From positions 1 to 41,830 of the forward strand of contig CAIQHB010000011.1 of the NCBI GenBank assembly GCA_903871465.1: DNA of 41,830 nucleotides, written 5' to 3'. A program made the position numbers and the translations under genes. Below, one piece after another: positions 15,254 through 24,135 of this stretch (position 1 is its first letter; each line of letters opens with the position of its first letter). This DNA comes from an uncultured Methanosarcinales archaeon. GTDB taxonomy: Archaea; Halobacteriota; Methanosarcinia; Methanotrichales; Methanotrichaceae. The notes under the pieces are model-generated. The model did not search any database. It saw only the letters and a list, made by a program, of their open reading frames with translations, and had not been told where the DNA came from.

Positions 15254-17050
15254 ATGGAAGGAAAACCGAAATATAGTGGGATCAAACTTACGGAAGTTCG
15301 CATCAAAAATTTTCGGTCACTACGAGATGTATTTATCGATCTAGATTGGCTAACAGTGCTTATCGGAGAAAATAATTCTGGAAAAACAAGTTTCTTGGAT
15401 GCGCTCTTTGCATCGATTGGTTCAGGAAGGCATGCTGTTTCTGTGGACGATATCTTTTTGGCGCTCGAAGAAAAGAAGGTCCCAAAAGATAGAGAAGCAA
15501 TTATAGATATCATAATACGCCCTACGGATGATGATGGCAAAATAATCTCTACATTCCCAGAAGGAAGTTTTTGGTTAGAATTATGGGGGGAAGGAATATC
15601 ACAAGATGATCTTGAAAATGATTTTGTGGGAATTCGAAGCCAAATAAAATGGGATTCAACAAAAGGAGAATATGCGATCATAAGAAATTTTCTGAGAGAT
15701 CTGGAAAGCGGCCCTGAATGGTCAAACTCAGAAACAAAAAACTCAATTTCATTCACTCAAATAGAGCCAATTGGCCTCTATCTGTTGGATGCGAAACGAG
15801 ACATAAAAGATGAACTGCAGAATCGTAATTCCTTCTGGTCTAAAATGGTATCAGATCTGGATCTTGATGACACCTCAATAGACAAGTTCGAAAAAATACT
15901 AACAGATCTCAATGAAGATATCATCTCAGGCAGCCCAGTCCTCTCTCATGTCCAAGACCATTTAGATGAATTATATAAAACAATTGGTGGCAACAAAGGC
16001 AGCGTGGCAATAACTCCGGTTCCACGACATTTGAGAGATCTGAGTAATGGAATGGACATAAGCTATGCCACGAAGGATGCTCAAAGATTCCCTCTGTCGA
16101 GGCATGGTATGGGAACACGAAGTCTCGCTGCGGTATTGACTTTTAGGGCATATACAACATGGCGTCAAACACATTCTGATAGAGAGAAAGTTCATACAAT
16201 GTTGGCGTTAGAAGAACCCGAATCTCATCTTCACCCGCAAGCTCAAAGAGCCCTTTTTATTCAAATAGATGCCATCCCAGGCCAACGTATTATTAGTACT
16301 CATTCCCCGATAATCGCGAGCCAAGGAAAGATAACTCAACTGCGACATTTCTACAAAGAAGGGGCCTACACTAAGATTTCGCGAATAGACCAGTCCATTT
16401 CCAGAGACGATGCGTTGCGAATAGAGCGAATGGTTCTAAGTACGCGCGGAGATCTCCTATATGCCCGCACAATTATTCTTTTCGAGGGGGAGCAAACAGA
16501 AGATCAGGCATTACCGGTCTTCGCCGAAAAATTTTGGCATCTTCATCCAAATGCACTAGGAATAACGATGGTTCCTGTAGGCGGTCTGAATTACCTGCCA
16601 TTCCTCGTGTTAGCCACGGATCTGAGAATCCCGTGGTACATTTTTTCAGATGGAGAGGATAATGCAGCAAATGCCGTTAATAGTTGCCTTAAGAAATTAT
16701 CCATACCATTAGACACACCGAGATTTATCAAAATTCCCGAGGGGAAAAATTTCGAAAAATATATATCTAATGACGTATATAAAAGCGTATTGATCGATAT
16801 GATAATTGAGGCGAACGCAGATAACGAACGCCACAAAGAAGCGCTCCAGAAGGAATGGCAGTTGAAATCGAATCCATTGGAAGATATTGCTTCTGAGCTA
16901 AAAAGAGATAAGACAAAATACGGCAAGCTTATCGCTGAGGCCATAACGAGCATGCCACAAGAGGAGTTAAGATTCCCAGCTCCAATAAGAAAACTATTTG
17001 AAGAAATATCTAATGAGTTCGATTCTAAGAAACGCGAGGCCATTATCTAA
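15254..17050 (+). CDS. gajA: Gabija anti-phage protein GajA (OLD-family ATPase-TOPRIM nuclease)
   Basis: 598 residues from ATG 15254, which has AGGAGGG 4 nt upstream; GTG 15221 has no such site. The N-terminal ABC/SMC-type ATPase shows Walker A GENNSGKTS (38-46), the signature region SRHGMGTRSLAAVL (~283-296), Walker B LALEEPESHLHPQ (318-329) and the His switch STHSP (~348-352). The C-terminal TOPRIM has the acidic ILFEGEQTE (Glu ~411) and FSDGEDNA (~465-471). In Gabija, GajA is a nucleotide-sensing, sequence-preferring DNA-nicking nuclease that assembles with GajB and degrades phage DNA when NTPs fall. The stop overlaps the gajB start by one base, so the pair is translationally coupled. DNA is clearly AT-richer than the core genes downstream, suggesting transfer. 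Confidence 0.88.
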   Translation: MEGKPKYSGIKLTEVRIKNFRSLRDVFIDLDWLTVLIGENNSGKTSFLDALFASIGSGRHAVSVDDIFLALEEKKVPKDREAIIDIIIRPTDDDGKIISTFPEGSFWLELWGEGISQDDLENDFVGIRSQIKWDSTKGEYAIIRNFLRDLESGPEWSNSETKNSISFTQIEPIGLYLLDAKRDIKDELQNRNSFWSKMVSDLDLDDTSIDKFEKILTDLNEDIISGSPVLSHVQDHLDELYKTIGGNKGSVAITPVPRHLRDLSNGMDISYATKDAQRFPLSRHGMGTRSLAAVLTFRAYTTWRQTHSDREKVHTMLALEEPESHLHPQAQRALFIQIDAIPGQRIISTHSPIIASQGKITQLRHFYKEGAYTKISRIDQSISRDDALRIERMVLSTRGDLLYARTIILFEGEQTEDQALPVFAEKFWHLHPNALGITMVPVGGLNYLPFLVLATDLRIPWYIFSDGEDNAANAVNSCLKKLSIPLDTPRFIKIPEGKNFEKYISNDVYKSVLIDMIIEANADNERHKEALQKEWQLKSNPLEDIASELKRDKTKYGKLIAEAITSMPQEELRFPAPIRKLFEEISNEFDSKKREAII

Positions 17051-18915
17051 TGACAATTCAACTTTCTAATACCCAGAAGCTTATCGTTGAACATGATTAC
17101 GGTCCTTTGCTAGTTGTGGCTGGGCCTGGTTCAGGAAAAACTCGGGTACTAACAGAACGTATAAGACGCCTTCTTAATGAAAAAAATGAGCATTTTCGTA
17201 TCCTTGCTCTGACATTTACTAATAAAGCTGCAAATGAGATGAAGGAACGTTTAAGCGACTTGCGAAATATAGAGAAACGAGCATTCATTGGAACTCTTCA
17301 TAGTTTTTGCATGGAAGTACTTTCAAATAGAGGCAAAGCAGTTGGTGTCGAGAGGCTGCCAAATATCTTTGAATCATATCAAGATCGCAAGCAGGTCTTA
17401 CTGCAAGCCACTATGGAAGATCCCGTCCTAAGCCAAATAATCCTGAGATACTCAGATAAGAATTCCAGAGAAAAGTTGCTGAATCAGTGGCTAGAGATGA
17501 TCGGTTCCGCCAAAAACCAACTCATGCTTCCAGAAATGATGGAGAATGACACCGATAAGAGAATTTATGGAGCGTATAATGATAGTCTGCATGCTTTGAA
17601 CGTCTTGGATTTCGATGATTTGTTGCTTCTCACTTATCGTCTATTTCAAGAACGTCCGAAAATTGCGGACTTCTATCGACGCCAATATCGCTATATTTGC
17701 ATCGATGAAGCACAAGACCTAAATGAAGCTCAATATCAAGTTCTGAGGGCTCTCTGTGGATCTGAACATCGAAACGTAGTGATGGTTGGAGATCCAAAGC
17801 AGGCAATTTTTGTTTGGAACGGCGCAAATCCAAAGTACCTTGATTTATTTGAACGCGATTTTGGAGCTACAAATATTTCTTTAAACGAGAATTTCCGATC
17901 TTCTAGAGTAGTAGTTAAAGCTGCAAAAACGCTTATTCCTGAATACGAGATAGATGGGCAGCCAGCTCTCACTGGATCGATAAGGCTGATAGAAGGAGAA
18001 GACGAACAGCATGAGGCAATATCGGTTATTAATTGCATTCGAAAGCTCATTTCTTTAGGCCATAAAGACATTGAAGGACCAATTACACTTGAGCGATGTG
18101 CATTTCTTGGAAGAAATCGATACGCTTTAACATGTGTTGAGAACGAATTAAAGAACCAAAGGATGCCTTATTTCAAGCAGCTTTCCGCTCAGCATGAAAG
18201 CGAATCTGATTTATTGCGCGATTTCGAGGTAGGTCTTCGTATATTGGCCAATCCATCAGACAAATTGCATATAAATATGCTCCTAAAGAGGTGGAAGATT
18301 AGTGCTGAAAATATTGTCATGGATTCCACTAACGATCCAGAAATAATTTTATCCAACATAAATAAATATGTAACCGACAAGGATCACAGCACTGTTTTAT
18401 CCGCATTAATTTTGATGAATCGTAATAAACATAATCTTGATTTTGCAAAGGCAATGGATTATTTGGATGAATACTCTAAAAGTAAAATTGATCAAGAGGA
18501 ATGCGCACTAATTAGTGAAGATATTATAATTTGGAGAAAACACTGGGATTCATTCTTGCGTGCCCAACCAGGAGGCCAAAATAGTCTTTCAACTTTCCTC
18601 GGCCAAGTAGCATTGGGAACTACTCAGCAACCAAGACAGGAAGGTGTAGCTCTACTCACGGTGCATTCATCAAAAGGATTGGAATTTGACGTCGTTGTGA
18701 TTGTAGGAATGACCGAAGGAACGTTTCCAGATTACCGAGCTAAGGGACCTGCTCTGCAAGAAGAAAAGCGGAACATGTTCGTAGCAATAACGAGATCTAG
18801 GCGCGTGTTATTACTTTCATATCCCAGAACAAAAGTAATGCCCTGGGGAAGTGTGAGAAAGCAAAAACCATCGCGGTACTTAATTGATTTAGGGCTTATA
18901 AATAAGGCAGATTAA
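17050..18915 (+). CDS. gajB: Gabija protein GajB (UvrD/Rep-type SF1A helicase)
   Basis: 621 residues. All superfamily 1A motifs are present: I AGPGSGKT (24-31), Ia ALTFTNKAANEM, II ICIDEAQDLNEAQ, III VMVGDPKQAIFVW, IV LNENFRSS, V TVHSSKGLEFDVVVI, VI MFVAITRSRRVL. GajB senses DNA ends from phage replication, and its ATP hydrolysis depletes nucleotides and so de-represses GajA. The length is greater than the ~500 residues I recall for the Bacillus cereus type protein, so it looks like a fuller UvrD fold. As a lone gene it could be read as a repair helicase, but the one-base overlap with an OLD-TOPRIM partner makes Gabija the better call. Confidence 0.88.
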   Translation: MTIQLSNTQKLIVEHDYGPLLVVAGPGSGKTRVLTERIRRLLNEKNEHFRILALTFTNKAANEMKERLSDLRNIEKRAFIGTLHSFCMEVLSNRGKAVGVERLPNIFESYQDRKQVLLQATMEDPVLSQIILRYSDKNSREKLLNQWLEMIGSAKNQLMLPEMMENDTDKRIYGAYNDSLHALNVLDFDDLLLLTYRLFQERPKIADFYRRQYRYICIDEAQDLNEAQYQVLRALCGSEHRNVVMVGDPKQAIFVWNGANPKYLDLFERDFGATNISLNENFRSSRVVVKAAKTLIPEYEIDGQPALTGSIRLIEGEDEQHEAISVINCIRKLISLGHKDIEGPITLERCAFLGRNRYALTCVENELKNQRMPYFKQLSAQHESESDLLRDFEVGLRILANPSDKLHINMLLKRWKISAENIVMDSTNDPEIILSNINKYVTDKDHSTVLSALILMNRNKHNLDFAKAMDYLDEYSKSKIDQEECALISEDIIIWRKHWDSFLRAQPGGQNSLSTFLGQVALGTTQQPRQEGVALLTVHSSKGLEFDVVVIVGMTEGTFPDYRAKGPALQEEKRNMFVAITRSRRVLLLSYPRTKVMPWGSVRKQKPSRYLIDLGLINKAD

Positions 18916-18930
18916 AAAAATTGGATTTGT

Positions 18931-20538
18931 TTATTTTCTATTTACCCTATCTTTCATCGCTTCCACAAAAGCCAAAAACGGCGGCGATGGCCTGCCCGGC
19001 CGGGACTTCATCTCCGGGTGGAACTGCGATCCGAAGAAGAAGGGATGATCCGGTATCTCGCAGATCTCCATCAGGTCCCCGTTGGTGCCGGAGAATATCA
19101 TGCCCTTATCCTCGATCTGCTGAATGTAGCAGGGGTTGACTTCGTATCTGTGCCGGTGCCTCTCCACGATCTCGTCTCTGCCGTAGATCATGTGCGCCAG
19201 GCTGCCCTTTTTCAGATGAGCGGGATAATTGCCCAAGCGCATGGTCGCGCCCATGTGCCTGATCTTCTCCTGCTCAGGTAGGAGAGCAATCACGGGGTGA
19301 GGCGTGGCACCGAACTCCGACGAACTTGCGCCATCCAGGCCGCAGACGTTGCGGGCGTACTCGATCACCGCAAGCTGCATGCCAAAGCATATTCCGAGGT
19401 AGGGAACCTTCATCTCCCTGGCATACTGCACGGCCTTCATCTTTCCTTCCGTGCCTCTTGATCCGAATCCGCCCGGCACCAGGATGCCATCCATATCCCG
19501 CAAAATGAGGTCGGGCGAGCCGTGCTCCAGCTCCTCGGCATCGACCCAGACGATCTCGGGCATGACACCGGCCTCAATTCCGGCATGCTTCAGTGACTCC
19601 CGGATGGAGAGGTAGGCATCTTCCATGGGGTCCGAGCACTGCGAGCCAACGGTGTACTTGCCCACAATGGCCACCTTGACCTTGCCCTCCACGGCCTCCA
19701 TCTTTTTCACGAACTCGTCCCAGTCCTTATGCTCCTCTAGAGGGAAGAGTCGCATGGCCTTCATGAGATACCGGGCCAGGCCCTCTGCCTCCATCTGCAG
19801 GGGCACTTTGTAAATATCATCAGAATTGTGGGCGCTGATCACGGCGTCAAAGGGCACATCGCAGAACTGGCCGATCTTGGCCTTGGTCTCGGAGAGAAGT
19901 GGGTGCTCGCACCGGACCACAATCATGTCCGGCTGCAGGCCCAGTTCACGCATCACTTTGACGCTGTGCTGGGTGGGCTTGGTTTTCTGCTCTCCATCCA
20001 TGGTCGAGGGAGCCAGAGTTACATGCACGAAGAAGATGTTGCCCGACTCCTCGTACTTGAGCTGGCGCATGGCCTCCAGGAACGGCATGGACTCGATATC
20101 GCCCACAGTGCCGCCCACCTCGATGAGACATATCTCGCAGCCGCCTTCCCGGGAAACCTGGCGAATGCGCCTCTTGATCTCCTCGGTGATGTGGGGGATG
20201 ATCTGCACCGTCTTGCCCAAATATTCACCCCGCCGCTCTTTCTCGATGACCGTGCTGTAAACCTTGCCGGTGGTGATGTTGTGGTCCCGGGTGAGTTCTA
20301 CATCCAGGAACCGCTCATAGTTCCCCAGATCCAGATCCACTTCGCCCCCATCCTTGAGAACGAAGACCTCACCGTGCTGGAAGGGGCTCATGAGCCCGGC
20401 ATCGATGTTGATGTAAGGATCGATCTTTATCGCCGTGACTTTATAGCCCCTGTTCATGAGCAGCCTGCCGATGGATGCCGCGGTTATGCCTTTCCCTAGA
20501 CCGCTCATAACTCCGCCTGTGACCACAATATATCTCAT
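18931..20538 (-). CDS. pyrG: CTP synthase
   Basis: 535 residues, full length. It converts UTP to CTP using ATP and glutamine-derived ammonia. The N-terminal synthetase has the P-loop [10 protein letters not shown] at 8-17 and [20 protein letters not shown]. The C-terminal class I glutaminase has the oxyanion loop VPGGFGSRG, the nucleophile elbow [11 protein letters not shown] (Cys) and the FHPE pair near the end. Start ATG 20538 lies 3 bp after the stop of the upstream acidic membrane protein gene, so the two are probably co-transcribed. It converges on gajB with about 15 bp between stops. Confidence 0.97.
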   Translation of the reverse strand: MRYIVVTGGVMSGLGKGITAASIGRLLMNRGYKVTAIKIDPYINIDAGLMSPFQHGEVFVLKDGGEVDLDLGNYERFLDVELTRDHNITTGKVYSTVIEKERRGEYLGKTVQIIPHITEEIKRRIRQVSREGGCEICLIEVGGTVGDIESMPFLEAMRQLKYEESGNIFFVHVTLAPSTMDGEQKTKPTQHSVKVMRELGLQPDMIVVRCEHPLLSETKAKIGQFCDVPFDAVISAHNSDDIYKVPLQMEAEGLARYLMKAMRLFPLEEHKDWDEFVKKMEAVEGKVKVAIVGKYTVGSQCSDPMEDAYLSIRESLKHAGIEAGVMPEIVWVDAEELEHGSPDLILRDMDGILVPGGFGSRGTEGKMKAVQYAREMKVPYLGICFGMQLAVIEYARNVCGLDGASSSEFGATPHPVIALLPEQEKIRHMGATMRLGNYPAHLKKGSLAHMIYGRDEIVERHRHRYEVNPCYIQQIEDKGMIFSGTNGDLMEICEIPDHPFFFGSQFHPEMKSRPGRPSPPFLAFVEAMKDRVNRK

Positions 20539-20541
20539 TAT

Positions 20542-21837
20542 TCACGCCTTCAGGAGCGTAGCCGCTCCGTATATGATAAGGGTAACGATCAAGATGGACG
20601 ATCCGAGAGCCCCCGCAAACTCGGGGATGCTATAGGTGATAAACGTCAAACCCAGGACGGCCAGGAGTGCCAGGAATATGACCATCGGGATGATCTGAGT
20701 GATGCCGAATGGACCAAATTTGTCCTGGTCGAAATCCTGACCTTCTTGATCCAGGTAGCTGCCATCCGGAACAACGGCGTCCGGATTTGCCTCCAATGGG
20801 GTGAAGATCTCTCTGACCCTTCTGCTTCCCCTTTCTCCCCCGTCCTCTCTATCAGGCTCAGGCTGGAGGTTTTGATAATCCCCTGGAAGATCAGGAGGCA
20901 ATCTTTGCCAATCATTGCTCTCTTCCGGCCGGTCCTCTCCTAAATTTGGACCGGGAGCTGCACCTTGCCTGGTGCTTCGATCTACGAAACGATCGTCAAT
21001 ACGACTATTGATGTTACGGTCCGTGTGGCTATCCGGGCGTTTGTCGATGGTATCGGTATCCCCAAGGTCTTCATCGAGGCTTGTCTTCCTGAGCTTCCGG
21101 CCTCCCACTGCGACCTCATCCGGATTATCATCGCTCTTTCGCCGGCTGGCCGATCTATATCTTTGCAGATCTCGGTCACGGGAGAATACTATGCGCCGGG
21201 GCTCCTTTTCCTCTTCGTCGTTATCGGATTTGCGCATTCTCTCGGGCGCATCGAAATCATCCCCCTCTTCGGCATCTTCGTCGTCCTCAGAGTCTTCACC
21301 ATTTCTCTTTGTTCTACGGTAGGGTTCGTCATAGGCATCGCTATCTGCATCGCCGTCGTCCGCATCATCGTCCGCTTTGTCACCGGAATCCTCTCTTTGA
21401 TATTCATCCCGGTCCCGGTCGGAGTCCTCCGGGTCCGAACCGCCTCTGATCAAGTTGTTTGACAAATCCTTGCCCCCTTGCAAACCAGTGCCTGCAAGAT
21501 CAATGCCAGGATCCTCTGAATCGCGCAACAGTGTGATAGGCAACCGGCTTTCGCCAGCATTGCTGGTCAAGAGAATCTCGCCGTCCAGCCGGTTCTTATT
21601 GGCAGGCATTCTGGCCATGATGGGTATGATCTCTTCTTTGTCCACGTAGCTATCCTGCTTCCTGAAGCGCACCGCTTTGAAGACGGGATCGCTGGCCTCC
21701 AGAGAAATATCAGTGGGCCGCCCGTGGTTGACAACCCGAAGATCGAAGATGGTCTCCTCCCCAGGCAGAAGACGAAGAATTACGGGCTTGGCAGCATCAC
21801 TGCCATTGTTAATGTGAACGACATGATCCAATTCCAA
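20542..21837 (-). CDS. Acidic membrane-anchored protein upstream of pyrG, function unknown
   Basis: 431 residues in three parts. Residues 1-~115 look like a beta-sandwich (VVHINNGSDAAKPVILRLLP, ILLTSNAGESRLPITLL). Residues ~115-370 are disordered and dominated by Asp, Glu, Arg and Ser (for example DKADDDADDGDADSDAYDEP). Two C-terminal membrane helices follow (IIPMVIFLALLAVLGLTFIT, SSILIVTLIIYGAATLL). Haloarchaea also carry a small membrane protein beside pyrG (DUF7524, from memory); kinship is possible but unproved. The start is taken as TTG 21837, directly behind a run of seven G. TTG 21831 would have better spacing. TATTTATACAA on the minus strand near 21870 is a likely TATA box. Confidence 0.7.
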   Translation of the reverse strand: MELDHVVHINNGSDAAKPVILRLLPGEETIFDLRVVNHGRPTDISLEASDPVFKAVRFRKQDSYVDKEEIIPIMARMPANKNRLDGEILLTSNAGESRLPITLLRDSEDPGIDLAGTGLQGGKDLSNNLIRGGSDPEDSDRDRDEYQREDSGDKADDDADDGDADSDAYDEPYRRTKRNGEDSEDDEDAEEGDDFDAPERMRKSDNDEEEKEPRRIVFSRDRDLQRYRSASRRKSDDNPDEVAVGGRKLRKTSLDEDLGDTDTIDKRPDSHTDRNINSRIDDRFVDRSTRQGAAPGPNLGEDRPEESNDWQRLPPDLPGDYQNLQPEPDREDGGERGSRRVREIFTPLEANPDAVVPDGSYLDQEGQDFDQDKFGPFGITQIIPMVIFLALLAVLGLTFITYSIPEFAGALGSSILIVTLIIYGAATLLKA

Positions 21838-21955
21838 CCCCCCCCATTACTGTGTGTCATGATATTGTATAAATATTTCGCCTGTAAAATTTCCCGCACT
21901 GCGGCCTTCACCGCAGACAGGGGATCTCTGAATAGCAAGCGCGCGAAGTACTCAA

Positions 21956-22138
21956 TTAGTCTCTCAGGTCGGGCGGCAGCATATTGGGTATACCGTCCTC
22001 GATTGGGTAGCATTCTTGGCATGATTTGCAGCAGAGCTTGCCCGTCACTATCTCTTTTTCGTTCTCTTCGAATACCTCAATAGTGAGGTCTCCCTTGCAC
22101 AGCGGACAGGCCAAAATGTCGAGAAGATCATGTTTCAT
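21956..22138 (-). CDS. Trm112-family zinc-binding protein
   Basis: 60 residues: MKHDLLDILACPLCKGDLTI, then LCCKSCQECYPIEDGIPNML. The CPLC and CKSC pairs form the zinc site, and YPIxDGIPxML is the conserved tail that contacts the partner. In archaea, Trm112 activates several SAM-dependent methyltransferases acting on tRNA, rRNA and release factor. A TATA-like GATTTATACTTC (minus strand, about 22162-22174) sits close enough that the leader must be very short. The acidic membrane protein gene follows after 118 bp with its own promoter. Confidence 0.85.
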   Translation of the reverse strand: MKHDLLDILACPLCKGDLTIEVFEENEKEIVTGKLCCKSCQECYPIEDGIPNMLPPDLRD

Positions 22139-22203
22139 GGATCAGCATATGTATTCTATAGAAGTATAAATCTTTGGCCTGGAATCGATATCGAATTTCT
22201 TTT

Positions 22204-23004
22204 TCAAATTGGCCCGTCCAATAGCTCGCTCGCATTTTTCCAGAGCACAGCATCCTTATCCGCCTCACCGAGCTCCAGGCGCTCTAAAATTGCCGCTGCT
22301 CGGCCCGGCTCTTCCCAGGGGTAATCGCTGCCGAATATGACTCTTTCCGGACCGATGTCCGCTATCAGCTCCATGATCTCTTCCGGGGTCAAGTAGAAGG
22401 AGACGTAAGCGGTATCGAAATAGACATTTCTGCCCGCGGGCAAAAGATGCCGTCTCACACCATCCCACATGCGCAGGCCTCCCAGATGAGCCAGCTCCAG
22501 ACGAAGGTCGGGGTAGCACTGGATGACTCTGGCAAAACGCTCCGGCGTCCCGAAGATCTCAGCTCTATCCAGAGGATCTCGCCCTGCATGAGTCACAAGA
22601 ATCATCCTTCTCTCGATCAGCGCTTCGTAGAGTCTGCCGCAGCCTGGATCATCGGGAAAGACCTCCTGCAGCAGGGGCATCATCTTGACGCCCCGAACTC
22701 CGCAAGCAGCAAGCCGGTCCAGCTCCCCATCCAGGTTTTCCATAAAAGGATGGACGGCTCCAAAGGGAATCAGGCCGTCTCCTGAGACGGATAGGATCCA
22801 GTCGTTGAGGCTGGACACATCCTCCCGGCCTTTGGCCAGGGGCAGGAGAACCGACCTGGATATCCCTGAACCGCTCATGCGACAGCGAAGGTCCTCGGGC
22901 GCACCGGTTCCCGGCACCTCTACCTTCAGCTTTTTCTTCGCGGCGGGAAAGATCTTGGCCGCCACCCTTTCCGGATAGATGTGAGTATGAAAATCGATAA
23001 TCGT
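22204..23004 (-). CDS. Metal-dependent amidohydrolase (TIM-barrel), non-ATG start
   Basis: The metal-binding motif DFHTHIYPE (22995-22969) lies upstream of the first GTG (22965), so the true start must be before it. Upstream codons read ATA (23007), ACG (23004), ATT (23001), ATC, GAT, TTT, CAT. If ACG were ATG the product would begin MIIDFHTHIYPE, the usual start of the family, and GGGG lies about 8 nt before it. Other family features are GVKMMPLLQEVF, MILVTHAGRDPLD, RLELAHLGG and RVIFGSDYPWEEP (metal/catalytic Lys, His, His, Asp), as in Amidohydro_2/TatD-like hydrolases. About 266 residues. It overlaps or abuts the top6A stop, so it is the last gene of the Top6 operon. Substrate unknown. Confidence 0.8.
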   Translation of the reverse strand, partial: TIIDFHTHIYPERVAAKIFPAAKKKLKVEVPGTGAPEDLRCRMSGSGISRSVLLPLAKGREDVSSLNDWILSVSGDGLIPFGAVHPFMENLDGELDRLAACGVRGVKMMPLLQEVFPDDPGCGRLYEALIERRMILVTHAGRDPLDRAEIFGTPERFARVIQCYPDLRLELAHLGGLRMWDGVRRHLLPAGRNVYFDTAYVSFYLTPEEIMELIADIGPERVIFGSDYPWEEPGRAAAILERLELGEADKDAVLWKNASELLDGPI

Positions 23005-24131
23005 TATATTATCCCCATCTCGGTAAGCCTCTCCGGCAGATAGGTCTTGGTCACATAATCCAGGCCCTTGCCGGCAAAAGCCTGCTGCTCTGCCTTCTTC
23101 TTGAGATCAATCTGCAGCTTGATCTGCTTATCCCAGTAAGGCGTGTTGAAACGTGGATCGGTCAGCTCGCTGCGCAATGCCTGCATATCCTGATCGGTGA
23201 GCTTGTCTGTGGAGAGATTATAGTCCACGATATCGCTGGGCTGCACCCCCACGAAGCGCGCCTTCGGGGTAACCAGGTGCTCGGAGAGGTGAGCGCTCTT
23301 GATGGCACCGTAGGCGATGCTGGCAAAGATGCGATAGGACCAGGGATCGCCGTCTGTGAAGACGACTACGGGAATATTCAGCTCCGTGTTGAGCCGTTTT
23401 ATGATGCGTCGCGTGGACCTGGCCGGCTGACCCTTGATATGCACCAGGATGGCATTGTACTCTTCGTCGAAGCCGTTCTCTATCAGCCGGGCATACATTC
23501 CGCCGGTCTCAATGGCTATGACCATCTTGGCATCATGGCTCAGGAACTCGACGTTATCCACGTTGAAGGGTATCTGGTATCCAGCCTCACCCACATCCTC
23601 CTGGCAGTGCATCTCGCGCTCGCCGCGTCGTGTCTGCTCTCTGAGCCGCAGCGGCCCGAATACCGCCGCCCCGTCCTCCTCCGGCCGGACGTGAAAGTCC
23701 TCCCGGTGAAGATTGGTTACGATCTCCAGGTCTTCGATCAGATGGTCGCTCTCCGACTGCTCGTGGAATTTCGCTATGTCCCAGTTCTCAGAGATATAAT
23801 AGATCTCTCTTAATGTCGAGCCGCGATTGTTCTTGAGGTGCTCCTTGATGAGCAGTTCGATGAGGTGGACGGTCTTGAGAAGAGTCTTGGCTCCGCGCAC
23901 GGTCTTCACGCTGCGCGTCGTCTCCTGGTCTCCGTAAACCCAAACATCTTCTTTGGTGGAGAACTCGATATTGCCTTTGGTTCTTGAGGGTAAAGTGATG
24001 TGCGGCACTATGCCCTGCAAGAACTGATTGTAAAGATCCTCTGCGAGGCCCGTAAGGTTCTCCTGAGCCTTTTTTGATTGGGCAGTCTTTTCCAATTTTT
24101 TGGAAGCTTTTTCCTCTTCAGTCTTCGCCAT
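23004..24131 (-). CDS. top6A: DNA topoisomerase VI subunit A
   Basis: 375 residues, full length. The winged-helix/CAP domain contains [10 protein letters not shown] (109-117) with the catalytic Tyr that forms the 5'-phosphotyrosyl bond. The TOPRIM domain has Glu208 in AIETGGM and Asp260/Asp262 in FTDGDPW, which hold magnesium. Together with subunit B it relaxes and decatenates DNA by ATP-dependent double-strand passage and is the main replicative decatenase of methanogens. ATG 24131 lies 4 bp after the top6B stop. The N-terminal ~30 residues are a Lys/Glu-rich extension. Confidence 0.97.
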   Translation of the reverse strand: MAKTEEEKASKKLEKTAQSKKAQENLTGLAEDLYNQFLQGIVPHITLPSRTKGNIEFSTKEDVWVYGDQETTRSVKTVRGAKTLLKTVHLIELLIKEHLKNNRGSTLREIYYISENWDIAKFHEQSESDHLIEDLEIVTNLHREDFHVRPEEDGAAVFGPLRLREQTRRGEREMHCQEDVGEAGYQIPFNVDNVEFLSHDAKMVIAIETGGMYARLIENGFDEEYNAILVHIKGQPARSTRRIIKRLNTELNIPVVVFTDGDPWSYRIFASIAYGAIKSAHLSEHLVTPKARFVGVQPSDIVDYNLSTDKLTDQDMQALRSELTDPRFNTPYWDKQIKLQIDLKKKAEQQAFAGKGLDYVTKTYLPERLTEMGII

Positions 24132-24135
24132 TTTA

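Noticed and set aside
15184-15756. 190-aa minus-strand frame opposite gajA
   Set aside because: It is antisense to the Walker A region of gajA, Ser/Ile-rich with no motif.
19828-20499. 223-aa plus-strand frame opposite pyrG
   Set aside because: It is an antisense shadow of a fully conserved gene in GC-rich codons, with no ribosome site or family motif.
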